Of a stretch of DNA of 42,813 bases, positions 24,342 through 32,887 are shown piece by piece (positions within the stretch are counted from its first letter, which is position 1; each line of letters begins with the position of its first letter). The translations under genes were made by a program, and so were the position numbers. Source of the stretch: Candidatus Limisoma faecipullorum (GTDB lineage Bacteria > Bacteroidota > Bacteroidia > Bacteroidales > Muribaculaceae); contig JADIMC010000064.1 of assembly GCA_017694955.1 (NCBI GenBank), forward strand, positions 1-42,813. Reading direction: 5' to 3'. The notes below the pieces were generated by a model. It searched no databases. It saw nothing but the letters and a program-made list of their open reading frames with translations, and was not told the origin of the DNA.

Positions 24342-26771
24342 ATGGATTTATCTAATGAAACCAAGTTCCTCAAAGGCTTGTTGCTGCGGCTGGAGGATTT
24401 GTTGAGATTCGTTTGGCATAAGACCAAGTCGGGTTGCAGATGGTATAAGCGCACATATGAAAGTGCCCGTTGGTACAAGAGGGCGGTTATGCTTGTCGTT
24501 ACGTTTTTCGTGGTGTTTTTTATATATTTGGGGATGGTTGATGTCAATTTCCTTTGGTTGTTTGGCAAGTCGCCAGGATTGGAGGCCATAGCCCATCCCA
24601 AGCAGGATATTGCTTCCGTGATATATAGTGACGACGGAGTGGTTATGGGCAGGTATTTCAGGGAAAACCGTTTGCCGGTCACTTATGAAGAGATTCCGCC
24701 GATGCTTGTCAAGGCTCTTGTGTCAACCGAGGATGAGCGTTTCTATGACCATTTCGGTATCGATTTCCAAGGTGTGTTTGCTGCGGTAAAGGATATGATT
24801 GTCCATGGTGAGGCACGTGGGGCAAGTACCATAACGCAGCAACTGGTAAAAAATATGTTCAAGACCAGAACGGAATATTCCACCGGGCTGCTCGGCTATA
24901 TACCAGGTGTCAGGATGCTGATAATGAAGACAAAGGAATGGATTACGGCTGTGAAAATAGAAATGTTCTATTCCAAGGAAGAAATACTTACGATGTATTT
25001 CAACACTGTGGACTTCGGAAGCAACGCTTATGGCATACGCACGGCCGCGCAGACATATTATAGCGAGAAGCCGAAAGAACTTACAATTGACCAGTGTGCC
25101 GTGCTGGTTGGAATGCTGAAGGCCACCACTTACTATAATCCGCGTATCAATCCCGAGAATAGCCGTCGGAGGCGCAATGTGGTGCTCAATAATATGTACA
25201 CTCACGATGTGATATCCAAGTCGGAGCGTGATTCGTTGTCAGGGCTTCCTATCGTGTTGAAATATAAGGTCACTACATCTTACGACGGCGACGCGCTATA
25301 TTTCAGGGAGGAGCTTGCCGACAGTGTCGGGAAATGGTGCAAGGAAAACGGCTATGACTTGTATGGCGACGGCTTGAAGATACACACTACGATTGACTCG
25401 CGTATGCAACGCTATGCCGAGGAGGCGGTGATGGAGCATATGGAGCAGGTGCAACGTAATTTCAATGGTGATTGGGGCGGCACGAATCCGTGGCAGGACG
25501 CAAATCATCATGAAATACCGGGATTCATTGAGAACATTGCAAGGCATACTGATGCATATGAGAGATTGTCGGAGCTTTTTCCTGACAATCCGGATTCGGT
25601 GGAATATTATATGAATTATCCACACCACGTGAAGGTGTTTGATTATGAGAATGGTACGAAGGATATGATGCTTAGCACGATGGATTCCATACGCTATATG
25701 GTGAGGTTCATGCATTGCGGGTTTATTGCCATGGAGCCGCAGACTGGAGAGATAAAGGCGTGGGTAGGCGATGTGGATTTCGACCATTGGAAATATGATA
25801 AGGTGACGGCGCATCGGCAGCCGGGTTCCACGTTCAAGCTGTTTGTTTATACCGCGGCGATGGAAAATGGGCTTTCTCCTTGCGATGAACGTATCGACCA
25901 GTACCGCCAATATGACGCTTTCGACGGTAACGGGCAGCCGGTGAAGTGGGCGCCGCGTAATTCGGAGGGCTATTATTCGGGAAGCCCGATGACCTTGAAA
26001 TATGCTTTTGCACGTTCGATTAATTCCATAGCGGTAGCTGTTGCCGATGAGGTCGGTATCGATAACGTCATAGACGTGGCGCATCGTATCGGTGTGCATT
26101 CGCCGTTGAAGGCGACTCCGTCGCTTGCTTTGGGAGCATCGGATGTGACGCTCTACGAGATGGTCAATTCCTATTGTACGGTAATGAATGGAGGGAAATA
26201 CAATGTCCCGTCGTTTGTCACCCGCATAGAGGACAGCAACGGAAAGGTGATTTATGAGCATAGGCCGGAACAGCGGCAGGTGATTTCTTACGAATCGGCT
26301 TTCCTGATGCAGCAGATGCTGCTTGCCGGCATGACCGAGCCGGGGGGCACGTCGATGGGTCTTTGGGGATACGACATTCATCGATTCGATACTAATTTCG
26401 GAGGAAAGACCGGAACGACAAACAACAACAGTGACGGATGGTATGTCGGAGTTACGAAAAATCTTGTGGGAGGATGTTGGGTAGGAGGCGAATACCGTAG
26501 CATCCATTTTCGTACAGGAAGGATGGGACAGGGCAGCCATACGGCAATGCCTGTATATGCCTATTTTATGGAGAAAGTGCTGAAAGACCCGTCGTTGAGC
26601 CGTTATCGTGGGAAAATTTCCGATAAGCCGGATGTGCCGATAGAAGGGCGCTCTTGGAACTGCCGCACAGTGTTGCCGCCTGACACTGCGGTTAATGATT
26701 CGACCATCGCCGATATTGTCGGGGTTAAGATTGAGAAGATAGTTGATGAGGATGCTGACAGCATCGGATAG
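24342..26771 (+). CDS. Class A penicillin-binding protein (PBP1A-type glycosyltransferase/transpeptidase)
   Basis: This 809-residue bifunctional enzyme polymerises lipid II and cross-links peptidoglycan in the periplasm. A short cytoplasmic part and one TM helix (about residues 47-68) come first. The GT51 domain follows with EDERFYDHFGID (catalytic Glu130), GASTITQQLVKN, KTKEWITAVKIE, KEEILTMYFNTVDFG and GMLKATTYYNP. The transpeptidase has PGSTFKLF (Ser496, Lys499), SIN (Ser559 to Asn561) and KTGTT (residues 689-693). All catalytic motifs are intact. It stands alone between the AraC gene and a strong terminator. Confidence 0.95.
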   Translation: MDLSNETKFLKGLLLRLEDLLRFVWHKTKSGCRWYKRTYESARWYKRAVMLVVTFFVVFFIYLGMVDVNFLWLFGKSPGLEAIAHPKQDIASVIYSDDGVVMGRYFRENRLPVTYEEIPPMLVKALVSTEDERFYDHFGIDFQGVFAAVKDMIVHGEARGASTITQQLVKNMFKTRTEYSTGLLGYIPGVRMLIMKTKEWITAVKIEMFYSKEEILTMYFNTVDFGSNAYGIRTAAQTYYSEKPKELTIDQCAVLVGMLKATTYYNPRINPENSRRRRNVVLNNMYTHDVISKSERDSLSGLPIVLKYKVTTSYDGDALYFREELADSVGKWCKENGYDLYGDGLKIHTTIDSRMQRYAEEAVMEHMEQVQRNFNGDWGGTNPWQDANHHEIPGFIENIARHTDAYERLSELFPDNPDSVEYYMNYPHHVKVFDYENGTKDMMLSTMDSIRYMVRFMHCGFIAMEPQTGEIKAWVGDVDFDHWKYDKVTAHRQPGSTFKLFVYTAAMENGLSPCDERIDQYRQYDAFDGNGQPVKWAPRNSEGYYSGSPMTLKYAFARSINSIAVAVADEVGIDNVIDVAHRIGVHSPLKATPSLALGASDVTLYEMVNSYCTVMNGGKYNVPSFVTRIEDSNGKVIYEHRPEQRQVISYESAFLMQQMLLAGMTEPGGTSMGLWGYDIHRFDTNFGGKTGTTNNNSDGWYVGVTKNLVGGCWVGGEYRSIHFRTGRMGQGSHTAMPVYAYFMEKVLKDPSLSRYRGKISDKPDVPIEGRSWNCRTVLPPDTAVNDSTIADIVGVKIEKIVDEDADSIG

Positions 26772-26772
26772 A

Positions 26773-26805
26773 AAAAAAGACGGCTTGATTCAAGCCGTCT
26801 TTTTT
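26773..26805. terminator. Bidirectional terminator between PBP and META genes
   Basis: GACGGCTTG (26779-26787) pairs with CAAGCCGTC (26791-26799) around a 3-base loop. It is flanked by an A run before and a T run after that extend the stem, which suits termination from both sides. It lies 2 bases after the PBP stop and 25 bases before the end of the convergent META gene. Confidence 0.9.
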
Positions 26806-26829
26806 CTCACTTGTCAGAGTGTGGTCTTT

Positions 26830-27585
26830 TTATTTGTGTTTCAATTCGATAAGCAGACGGTCGCCGTCATCAAGCAGCCCGAGATTGCCATTCGGGATTG
26901 TGCCGAATTTGGATGCTTTTTCAAGAGCGTTGAGTAGGGCGGCTTCAGTGTCCATGTTTTCGCACGCCATCATTGTGGAAATCATTTGCGAAAACTCTAT
27001 GGATGTGCCGTCGGTCTTATATGAGCCGTTGATTGTATTGCAACCTCCGTTGCCGCTCACCCGGAGCTGTTCGGCGTCGAATATGAGCTTTGGCTCTGAA
27101 TTAAGGCCGGAGGGCAGTTGCTCGCCGTTGATTCTCACGATTTGCCATTCGCCGTCGAGTTTTCGGGCTTTCATCTCTTTGTACCGTGGCTGTAGTTCTG
27201 CCACTATCTTTCCGTCGGAGTCGAGCAATGCATAGCCGTTGCCCGTCTTTTTAAATCCTGTTACTTTTGCCATTGCTTCAAGCACTATGTTTTCGGTTGT
27301 CATATCCGGGCACATCATTCTTGTGCTTCCCAAGTTGCCGAGTGAAAGCACGCCTGCAGGAGCGTTGGTGTCGAAGCTGCCTAACAGGTTGTTACAGCCT
27401 GTATTCCCATAGACTCTGCCTGATGTGGTGTTGAATCCGATGTAAGGATCGCCTTCCAAATCAGTACCTTCCACCTTTACGATAGTCCACGTTCCGTCGA
27501 TGTCGCTCACTGAAGCCTTTTTTGATGAAGAGCACGCTCCCAGCGCAATCGTCACCACTGCTAACAACAAATACTTTGCTTTCAT
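26830..27585 (-). CDS. Lipoprotein with two META (HslJ-like) domains
   Basis: This 251-residue lipoprotein starts MKAKYLLLAVVTIALGAC, with the lipobox LGAC and an SSSKK spacer; the frame is open far upstream, but that extension crosses a promoter and hairpins. Two META domains follow in tandem (DGTWTIVKVEGTDLEGDPYIGFNTTSGRVYGNTGCNNLLGSF and DGEWQIVRINGEQLP... VSGNGGCNTINGSY), each with the family's GxxGCNxxxG signature and a paired Cys-containing MMCP or MMAC motif. HslJ-like proteins are linked to envelope stress and novobiocin resistance in E. coli. Here the role is unknown. It lies downstream of SusC/SusD but has its own promoter. Confidence 0.88.
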   Translation of the reverse strand: MKAKYLLLAVVTIALGACSSSKKASVSDIDGTWTIVKVEGTDLEGDPYIGFNTTSGRVYGNTGCNNLLGSFDTNAPAGVLSLGNLGSTRMMCPDMTTENIVLEAMAKVTGFKKTGNGYALLDSDGKIVAELQPRYKEMKARKLDGEWQIVRINGEQLPSGLNSEPKLIFDAEQLRVSGNGGCNTINGSYKTDGTSIEFSQMISTMMACENMDTEAALLNALEKASKFGTIPNGNLGLLDDGDRLLIELKHK

Positions 27586-27620
27586 AATCATTCTGTAATT
27601 AATGTCTTGACTTAGAAACG

Positions 27621-27651
27621 CAAAATTAGCCAAATACTGCATCATTGCCAA
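27621..27651 (-). promoter_or_regulatory. Promoter of the META lipoprotein gene
   Basis: On the minus strand TTG (27651-27649) is followed after 20 bases by TAATTTTG (27628-27621). The leader before the ATG at 27585 is about 30 bases. This supports the short start and separates the gene from susD transcription. Confidence 0.65.
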
Positions 27652-27675
27652 GAAAAAACGTCGTGTGGATATGAA

Positions 27676-27759
27676 AAGGGTTACAGGCACATAACCTGTA
27701 ACCCTTAACCTATAACCTGTGGCAAAAGCCACTATGTAACCACAAGCCTTCAGGCTTGT
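27676..27759. repeat. Cluster of palindromes after susD
   Basis: AAGGGTTACAGG (27676-27687) pairs perfectly with CCTGTAACCCTT (27695-27706). GTGGC and GCCAC (27719-27732) form a second hairpin, and ACAAGCC with GGCTTGT (27742-27759) a third. The segment also repeats the word ATAACCTGT twice. It sits immediately after the susD stop on the minus strand. It may combine a transcript terminator with a dispersed repeat of the genome, which I cannot test from one window. Confidence 0.55.
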
Positions 27760-27763
27760 AAAA

Positions 27764-29290
27764 CTATCGTGTTCCGCCTGCCCACCATACTTTCTCGGTG
27801 AACACATACATGCCGTCGCCGTAGAGGTCGGCCACATTCGGATTGGCAATCACGTCGCTGTTGCCATACGGATAGCGCACCGGCCAGCGGTTGTTGCCGC
27901 CCTGAGTGTTGTAGCCGTTGGTTTTCTGCACATAATCGCCGGCATTGCCGAGTGCCTCCATACGGCGGAAATCGTTGTAAGTCTCGATTTGCTCGTCGCG
28001 GCACTGCGACAGGTATTTCTGAATCATTATCTCCTTCAGCGCATTCTCGGAAAGACGGCTTGAAAGCGAAGCCACATAGTCGGCAGCCGTTCCATTGACA
28101 GCTACACCGAAGCTACCATAGTCGGCAAACGAAGCCTCAACCGCAGCAGCGAAGTCTTCCGAATAGTCGCTTCCGTTGCGTGCCTCAAGCTCGGCAAGGA
28201 TGAAGTAAAGCTCCGCTTTGCTCATCATATGGATAGAAGCTGACTCTCCTTCCGCAAATGAATATACATTGAGCCATGCCGGAAGGGCGAAACCTTGGCC
28301 CTCGGCAGTTCCATAGACAGTGCGCGCGTCCTCCAAATCGCCCGGCACAGCAACCTCGGTGGCCAGCACTTCTCCCTGATAAGCCCACGGAGTCGAATAA
28401 ACATCGATACGAGGGTCGTTGCGGTCGTTCATCAGGTCGGCAACGGTCTTCGACGAAGCGTTGTAGTTGCGGTCGCCCCAGAAAGCCGCCCACGGATTGC
28501 AGTTAGATGAAGCGTATGAGGTAAAGCCTGTGATTTCCGCGCCATCGAAACCAAGCTCTTTCGCCTTCTGTGCCGCTGCAAGGGCATTTGCGGCAGCATT
28601 CTGGTCCACAGCCATAAGGTGGAGATTATAGCGGGCTTTCAAAGCGTAGGCAAAAGCAATCCACTTGTCAAGGTCGCCGTTATAAAGGATGTCCTGACTG
28701 CCTGCAAAAGCCACACCGTCAGCCTTGGCCGATTCCAAATCGGCGATGGCACCGTCAAGATAGCTGAATATAGTCGTATATACGTCCTGCTGCTTGTCAA
28801 CTTTCGGCTGGGTGTTCTCGGTGGCTTCCGAGCAAGGGATGTCGCCGAACAGGTCAGTCAATATGCCGTAATTGAGGGCAAGCAAAGTCTTCACCATGCC
28901 GCGCACATCGACATATTCAGGATACAAACCGCCTTCTTCTGCCTTTGCAAGGGCAAGTTTAAGGTTGTTGATGTTGTAGTATGTGCTGTTCCACTCATTG
29001 TTGCAGGTGCTTGAGCTTGCTGTCTGCGACACGTTGCGAATCTCAAGATTGTAGAACTGGTTCAGGCCCACGCCGACAAGCTGCTCCGTGAGCGACGATG
29101 CAACCCACGCAAGGTTGCCGCTCACCGTAGAGTAGCCTGTGGACATTATTCCGTCGGTCAGTTGCAAGGCGGGATTAATCATCTCGTTCGCCGGATTGTC
29201 GGGCCTCTTATTGATGTCGTCCATCACGTCCTCGCACGACGCGAGCGACAATGAAAGAAGAGCTGCTGCCAAATATATGTATTTTTTCAT
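27764..29290 (-). CDS. SusD/RagB-like outer-membrane nutrient-binding lipoprotein
   Basis: This 508-residue lipoprotein starts MKKYIYLAAALLSLSLASC, followed by EDVMDD, an acidic surface-export type tail. It shows the SusD_2/SusD-like pattern: an early NPAN motif, the tetratricopeptide-like scaffold with TLLALNYGILTDLFGDIPCSEA, KWIAFAYALKARYNLHL, and RYPYGNSDVIANPNV near the C-terminus. SusD-type proteins cap the SusC channel and bind glycan or peptide ligands. It follows susC by 20 bases. No glycoside hydrolase is adjacent, so the ligand is not indicated. Confidence 0.93.
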   Translation of the reverse strand: MKKYIYLAAALLSLSLASCEDVMDDINKRPDNPANEMINPALQLTDGIMSTGYSTVSGNLAWVASSLTEQLVGVGLNQFYNLEIRNVSQTASSSTCNNEWNSTYYNINNLKLALAKAEEGGLYPEYVDVRGMVKTLLALNYGILTDLFGDIPCSEATENTQPKVDKQQDVYTTIFSYLDGAIADLESAKADGVAFAGSQDILYNGDLDKWIAFAYALKARYNLHLMAVDQNAAANALAAAQKAKELGFDGAEITGFTSYASSNCNPWAAFWGDRNYNASSKTVADLMNDRNDPRIDVYSTPWAYQGEVLATEVAVPGDLEDARTVYGTAEGQGFALPAWLNVYSFAEGESASIHMMSKAELYFILAELEARNGSDYSEDFAAAVEASFADYGSFGVAVNGTAADYVASLSSRLSENALKEIMIQKYLSQCRDEQIETYNDFRRMEALGNAGDYVQKTNGYNTQGGNNRWPVRYPYGNSDVIANPNVADLYGDGMYVFTEKVWWAGGTR

Positions 29291-29310
29291 TTTACTCTAT
29301 TTTAAATTGG

Positions 29311-32300
29311 TTAGAATGACAATTTTATACCGCCACCGAAACTCATTGTCTGCGGCACTGAATAATTCTCGAAGTATCCGCCACCGTTGTTGTTGCCGAG
29401 CGACGACTCCGGATCGAACTCAGGCAATTTCGACCATACCAGCACATTGCGGGCAAAACCATAGACAGAGATGTCGAACACTCCCATCTTAGGCAGGTCG
29501 TAGGTAAGCGTCAGGTCGCGCATCTTCAGGAAGCTCGTGTCGTAGACCGAAGCCTCAGCTATGTCGCCCACAGTCGAGTAATAAGTCTGCGCGTCGACCA
29601 TTCCTGACCATTCCTCATATACAGGATTCTCGTCAGTCCCGGTGTTGATTACACCCGACACCCACACGCCGCCGTTGTCGCGCGCCTCGGCAGTGCGCTT
29701 AGTAGCTCCGAACGTATCCATCACGCCGAGCGTACCGTGATACATCTTTCCGCCTTGCTGCCAGCTCCAAGTGGTCGCCAACGACACACGCTTGTAGCGC
29801 ACGTTGAGGTTGAAGCCCATGTTGAAGTCGGGCGAGCATTCGCCGAGATTGATGTCGCCGGCCGTTGCCTGCGGAGCATAACCGTTGTCAGGATTGAGGA
29901 TGATGCGTCCTTCAGGGTCGCGTGCAAAGCCGATACCGTAGATTATCGGATAGGTAGAGCCTACTTCCGCACGGATTTGCGGAGTCTGGTAGCCGGTAAG
30001 CATTATAGATTCCACACCGTTGGCAAGTTTGGCCACATAGTTGTGAATCTTGGTGAACGACGCACCGAAATCCACAGTCCAGTCCTTGTTCTCATAAATC
30101 GTCGCGCTCAAGTTGATTTCGTGAGAGTTAGTCTTGATCTGTCCGCCGTTGGTGAGCATATATTGATAACCGCTCGAACCTGCCTGCGGCACCTGCATAA
30201 TCTGGTCGGTAACGTCCTGATAGCTGTAAGTGTAATCCAAGCGCAGACGGTCGTTGAAGAAACTGAGGTCGATACCTGCCTCGACGTTCTTCGTGTTCTG
30301 CGGTTTCAGATTCTCGTCGTATGCAATGAAATACGGCACGAAAGTAGTCACGCCATTATACGGATAGAGCAAGGGGAAGCCTCCATACATACCGCTGCCG
30401 TAGCTCGGCGTGTAGAAGAAGTTGTCCATATAACCTCCTGCTTGTCCCACCTGTGCGAACGATGTGCGGATTTTTCCGAGCGAAAGCACGGAGTTGTTGT
30501 TGAACGCCGGGAGCTGCGTGAAAATCCACGAAAGCGAAACCGACGGATAGAAGAAGCTGCGTGCTCCGCGCGGCATCGACGACAGCCAGTCGTTACGCCC
30601 CGTAACCGACAGGTAGAGCATGTCTTTCCACGAGAGGTTCGCGCTTCCGAACACACCAATCATTCGCTCGGCGTATGTAGCCTCCTGCGAGGAGAACGAA
30701 GTGGCGTTGCTGATGGTAGGCATGCCGTAGAAAGCGAAGCCCGTACCCTCATATCGCCAGTTGCGCTGCTGCTGGTGGTTGATTTCGTTGCCGAGCACAA
30801 CATCCAAAGCCCACTCGTTGTCGCCGCCGAAGCGTGCCGACAGGTTGGCCGTGATAAGGTTGTTGAACGTGTTGTTGGTCACGCCTTGGTTAAGAATGTG
30901 GCCGCTGCCGTAGCTTGCCGAGCCCACCTCATCGACCTCGCTGTTGTCGTTGGTATAGACATCGAGACCGGCCTGCTCGCGCACGAAGAATGTAACCGCC
31001 TCGTTCTCTATCTTCGGACGGTATTCCAGATAAGCGTTGCCGAACACACGGTTGGTGTGCTGCAAGTACTCATTGTTTTCCGCCCACCAGTAAGGATTGT
31101 TGAACAAAGTGGAACGGAAAAGCACCTGAGAAGTCGGGTCGCCCGGAAGATGCGTAGGCACTCCTTTCAGGTCGTATTCGGCAGGAGCGGAATAAACCAC
31201 GTTCATGATACCGGAGTTTCCGCCCGGTGCCGTATTTATCTTAGTGCTTGTATAGTTGACGGAGAAACCTGTCTTCAACACGTCGTTGATAGTCCAGTCA
31301 ACCAATCCGCGAGCTCCCCAGCGTTCCATACCGGTAGAGGGGATCACTCCATCCTGATGAGCGTTGCTGAGGCTGAACGAATAGCTTGCCTTGCCGGCAT
31401 TCTGCGAAATGTTGACAGTTGTATTCTCGGTGAAGCCGGTGTTGAAGAAATCGCTTACGTTGTCGTGTATCGTAGGACGTACCCATCCCGTGCCGTCGCC
31501 ATATCCTGCGCTGGAGTATGTCGGGTTATAGTACATTCCTTCGTGTCCGTTGCCGTTGCCGCCGTAATTCGGGTCATTGGGCAGCTCGCTGATTTTCGGA
31601 CCCCAAGTAGCGGAGTTGGAGGGGCTGTATAAGCCGCCCGAGCCCTGCGCGTATGTGGTCTGATGTTCGAAAGGACGCGAAACAAGGTCTGCGCTGAAGC
31701 TCGTTGTGAGCGTCACGCGAGGCTTGCCAACTTCGCCCGAGCCGCGCTTGGTGGTGATGAGAATAACACCGTTGGAGGCACGGATACCGTAAAGAGCGGA
31801 AGCCGCCTGTCCTTTCAATATGTTGATTGATTCGATGTCCTCCGGGTTGATGTCGATTGAACGCTGCGAATAAGTCGTTCCCGAAACTGCGTCGTTGCTG
31901 TAGTTGCGGAAGTCGGACTCGGTGCTGACCGGCATACCGTCAATCACATACAACGGCTGGTTGGTCTGCTCGAAAGAGCGTGCGCCGCGGATTATGATGT
32001 TGGTCGATGCGCCCGGCATACCTGAAGAAGGACGTATATCGACACCGGAAACCTTGCCTTGGATTGCATTAGCAAGGTCGGTCGTACCTTTAGTATTAAG
32101 GTCTTCCGACTTCAAATCCTGAACGGCATAGCCAAGTGCCTTGCGTTCGCGCTTCATACCGAAAGCTGTCACTACTACCTCTTCGAGCTCATTGGCGTTG
32201 TCCTCCATCTTGACAACCATACCGTCAACAGCATCGAGGGTCTGGGTTTTCATACCTACGTAGGAAACTGTAACTTGCTTCACATCGTCGGGAAGGACGA

Positions 32301-32481
32301 TGGCAAAGTTTCCATCAAAGTCGGTGGCACTTCCGTTGCCTCCTCCTACCGGCAAGACGGTAGCACCGATTAACGGCTCTCCGTCGGCCGCATAAACAAC
32401 CTGCCCTTTTATTTCGCGTTCTGCCAACGCATTTAAAGACATAAAACAGGTTGCAAGCAAACACAAAACAATCTTTTTCAT
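29311..32481 (-). CDS. SusC/RagA-family TonB-linked outer-membrane protein
   Basis: This 1056-residue outer-membrane transporter starts MKKIVLCLLATCFMSLNALA (Sec signal). A carboxypeptidase-regulatory-like domain follows (GQVVYAADGEPLIGATVLPVGG, about residues 25-100). Next is the SusC signature LEEVVVTAFGMKRERKALGYAVQ, then the plug (LANAIQGKVSGVDIRPSSGMPGASTNIIIRG, PLYVIDGMPV) and a large barrel ending in FGGGIKLSF, with the terminal Phe. It imports a SusD-bound ligand using TonB energy. The codons are rich in C-ending forms compared with most of the window, an impression from reading rather than a calculation. Confidence 0.95.
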   Translation of the reverse strand: MKKIVLCLLATCFMSLNALAEREIKGQVVYAADGEPLIGATVLPVGGGNGSATDFDGNFAIVLPDDVKQVTVSYVGMKTQTLDAVDGMVVKMEDNANELEEVVVTAFGMKRERKALGYAVQDLKSEDLNTKGTTDLANAIQGKVSGVDIRPSSGMPGASTNIIIRGARSFEQTNQPLYVIDGMPVSTESDFRNYSNDAVSGTTYSQRSIDINPEDIESINILKGQAASALYGIRASNGVILITTKRGSGEVGKPRVTLTTSFSADLVSRPFEHQTTYAQGSGGLYSPSNSATWGPKISELPNDPNYGGNGNGHEGMYYNPTYSSAGYGDGTGWVRPTIHDNVSDFFNTGFTENTTVNISQNAGKASYSFSLSNAHQDGVIPSTGMERWGARGLVDWTINDVLKTGFSVNYTSTKINTAPGGNSGIMNVVYSAPAEYDLKGVPTHLPGDPTSQVLFRSTLFNNPYWWAENNEYLQHTNRVFGNAYLEYRPKIENEAVTFFVREQAGLDVYTNDNSEVDEVGSASYGSGHILNQGVTNNTFNNLITANLSARFGGDNEWALDVVLGNEINHQQQRNWRYEGTGFAFYGMPTISNATSFSSQEATYAERMIGVFGSANLSWKDMLYLSVTGRNDWLSSMPRGARSFFYPSVSLSWIFTQLPAFNNNSVLSLGKIRTSFAQVGQAGGYMDNFFYTPSYGSGMYGGFPLLYPYNGVTTFVPYFIAYDENLKPQNTKNVEAGIDLSFFNDRLRLDYTYSYQDVTDQIMQVPQAGSSGYQYMLTNGGQIKTNSHEINLSATIYENKDWTVDFGASFTKIHNYVAKLANGVESIMLTGYQTPQIRAEVGSTYPIIYGIGFARDPEGRIILNPDNGYAPQATAGDINLGECSPDFNMGFNLNVRYKRVSLATTWSWQQGGKMYHGTLGVMDTFGATKRTAEARDNGGVWVSGVINTGTDENPVYEEWSGMVDAQTYYSTVGDIAEASVYDTSFLKMRDLTLTYDLPKMGVFDISVYGFARNVLVWSKLPEFDPESSLGNNNGGGYFENYSVPQTMSFGGGIKLSF

Positions 32482-32887
32482 CTTAAAAATTTAAATTAAT
32501 AAACCGCTTTAACCTATTGAAGCGCAAAATTACAATGATATAGCAATAAGTTGCAAAGGAATCAAAAACATTAACTTTTTACTTATGGAAATGCGGTTGT
32601 TTTTGTAATTACAAAGTTTTACTTTCACTTCGCTAATTTTGGCTATTTATGGTCACGCCATTTGTCCGGTTTTGGCTCTGGTGGGGATGCTTGTGGAGTA
32701 ATTAGTTGATAATCACTGCTATTGTCCCTTTAAGGTGACAGGGTTGATAAATTGTAAGCAGATATGGTGAGAAATGTTAATCGTTAACATTAGGATTGTT
32801 AAAATACAAAGGAAAATATGTTGAAAAACATACTTTTGCAGCATACAGGAGGTCGAATTAAGATTATTTAATATAGTTCGTAGCCTG
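32482..32887. other. 406-bp spacer between the sensor kinase and susC
   Basis: I see no gene here. The left part holds the susC promoter (minus). The right part holds a perfect palindrome ATGTTAA-TCG-TTAACAT (32774-32790), a second short hairpin TATGTT/AACATA (32817-32832), and a plus-strand -7-like TACTTTTG (32831-32838) followed by an SD-like AGGAGGT (32848-32854) with no reading frame after it. Confidence 0.5.
32525..32557 (-). promoter_or_regulatory. Promoter of the susC-susD operon
   Basis: On the minus strand TTTG (32557-32554) is followed after 21 bases by TAATTTTG (32532-32525), and the ATG lies about 44 bases downstream of the -7 box. No SusR, ECF sigma/anti-sigma or hybrid sensor gene lies next to it. 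Confidence 0.6.

Noticed and set aside
25296..26540. A 414-codon minus-strand open frame inside the class A PBP gene
   Set aside because: It is antisense to the PBP transpeptidase motifs and contains no recognisable protein pattern or promoter.
26830..27849. A 339-residue version of the META lipoprotein starting at 27849
   Set aside because: The extra 88 residues cross the gene's own promoter and the palindrome cluster and overlap the susD stop. The lipoprotein signal starts cleanly at 27585.
29737..31632. A 631-codon plus-strand open frame inside the SusC-like gene
   Set aside because: It lies antisense to a clear outer-membrane transporter gene and shows no domain or signal; it follows from the codon pattern of the real gene.
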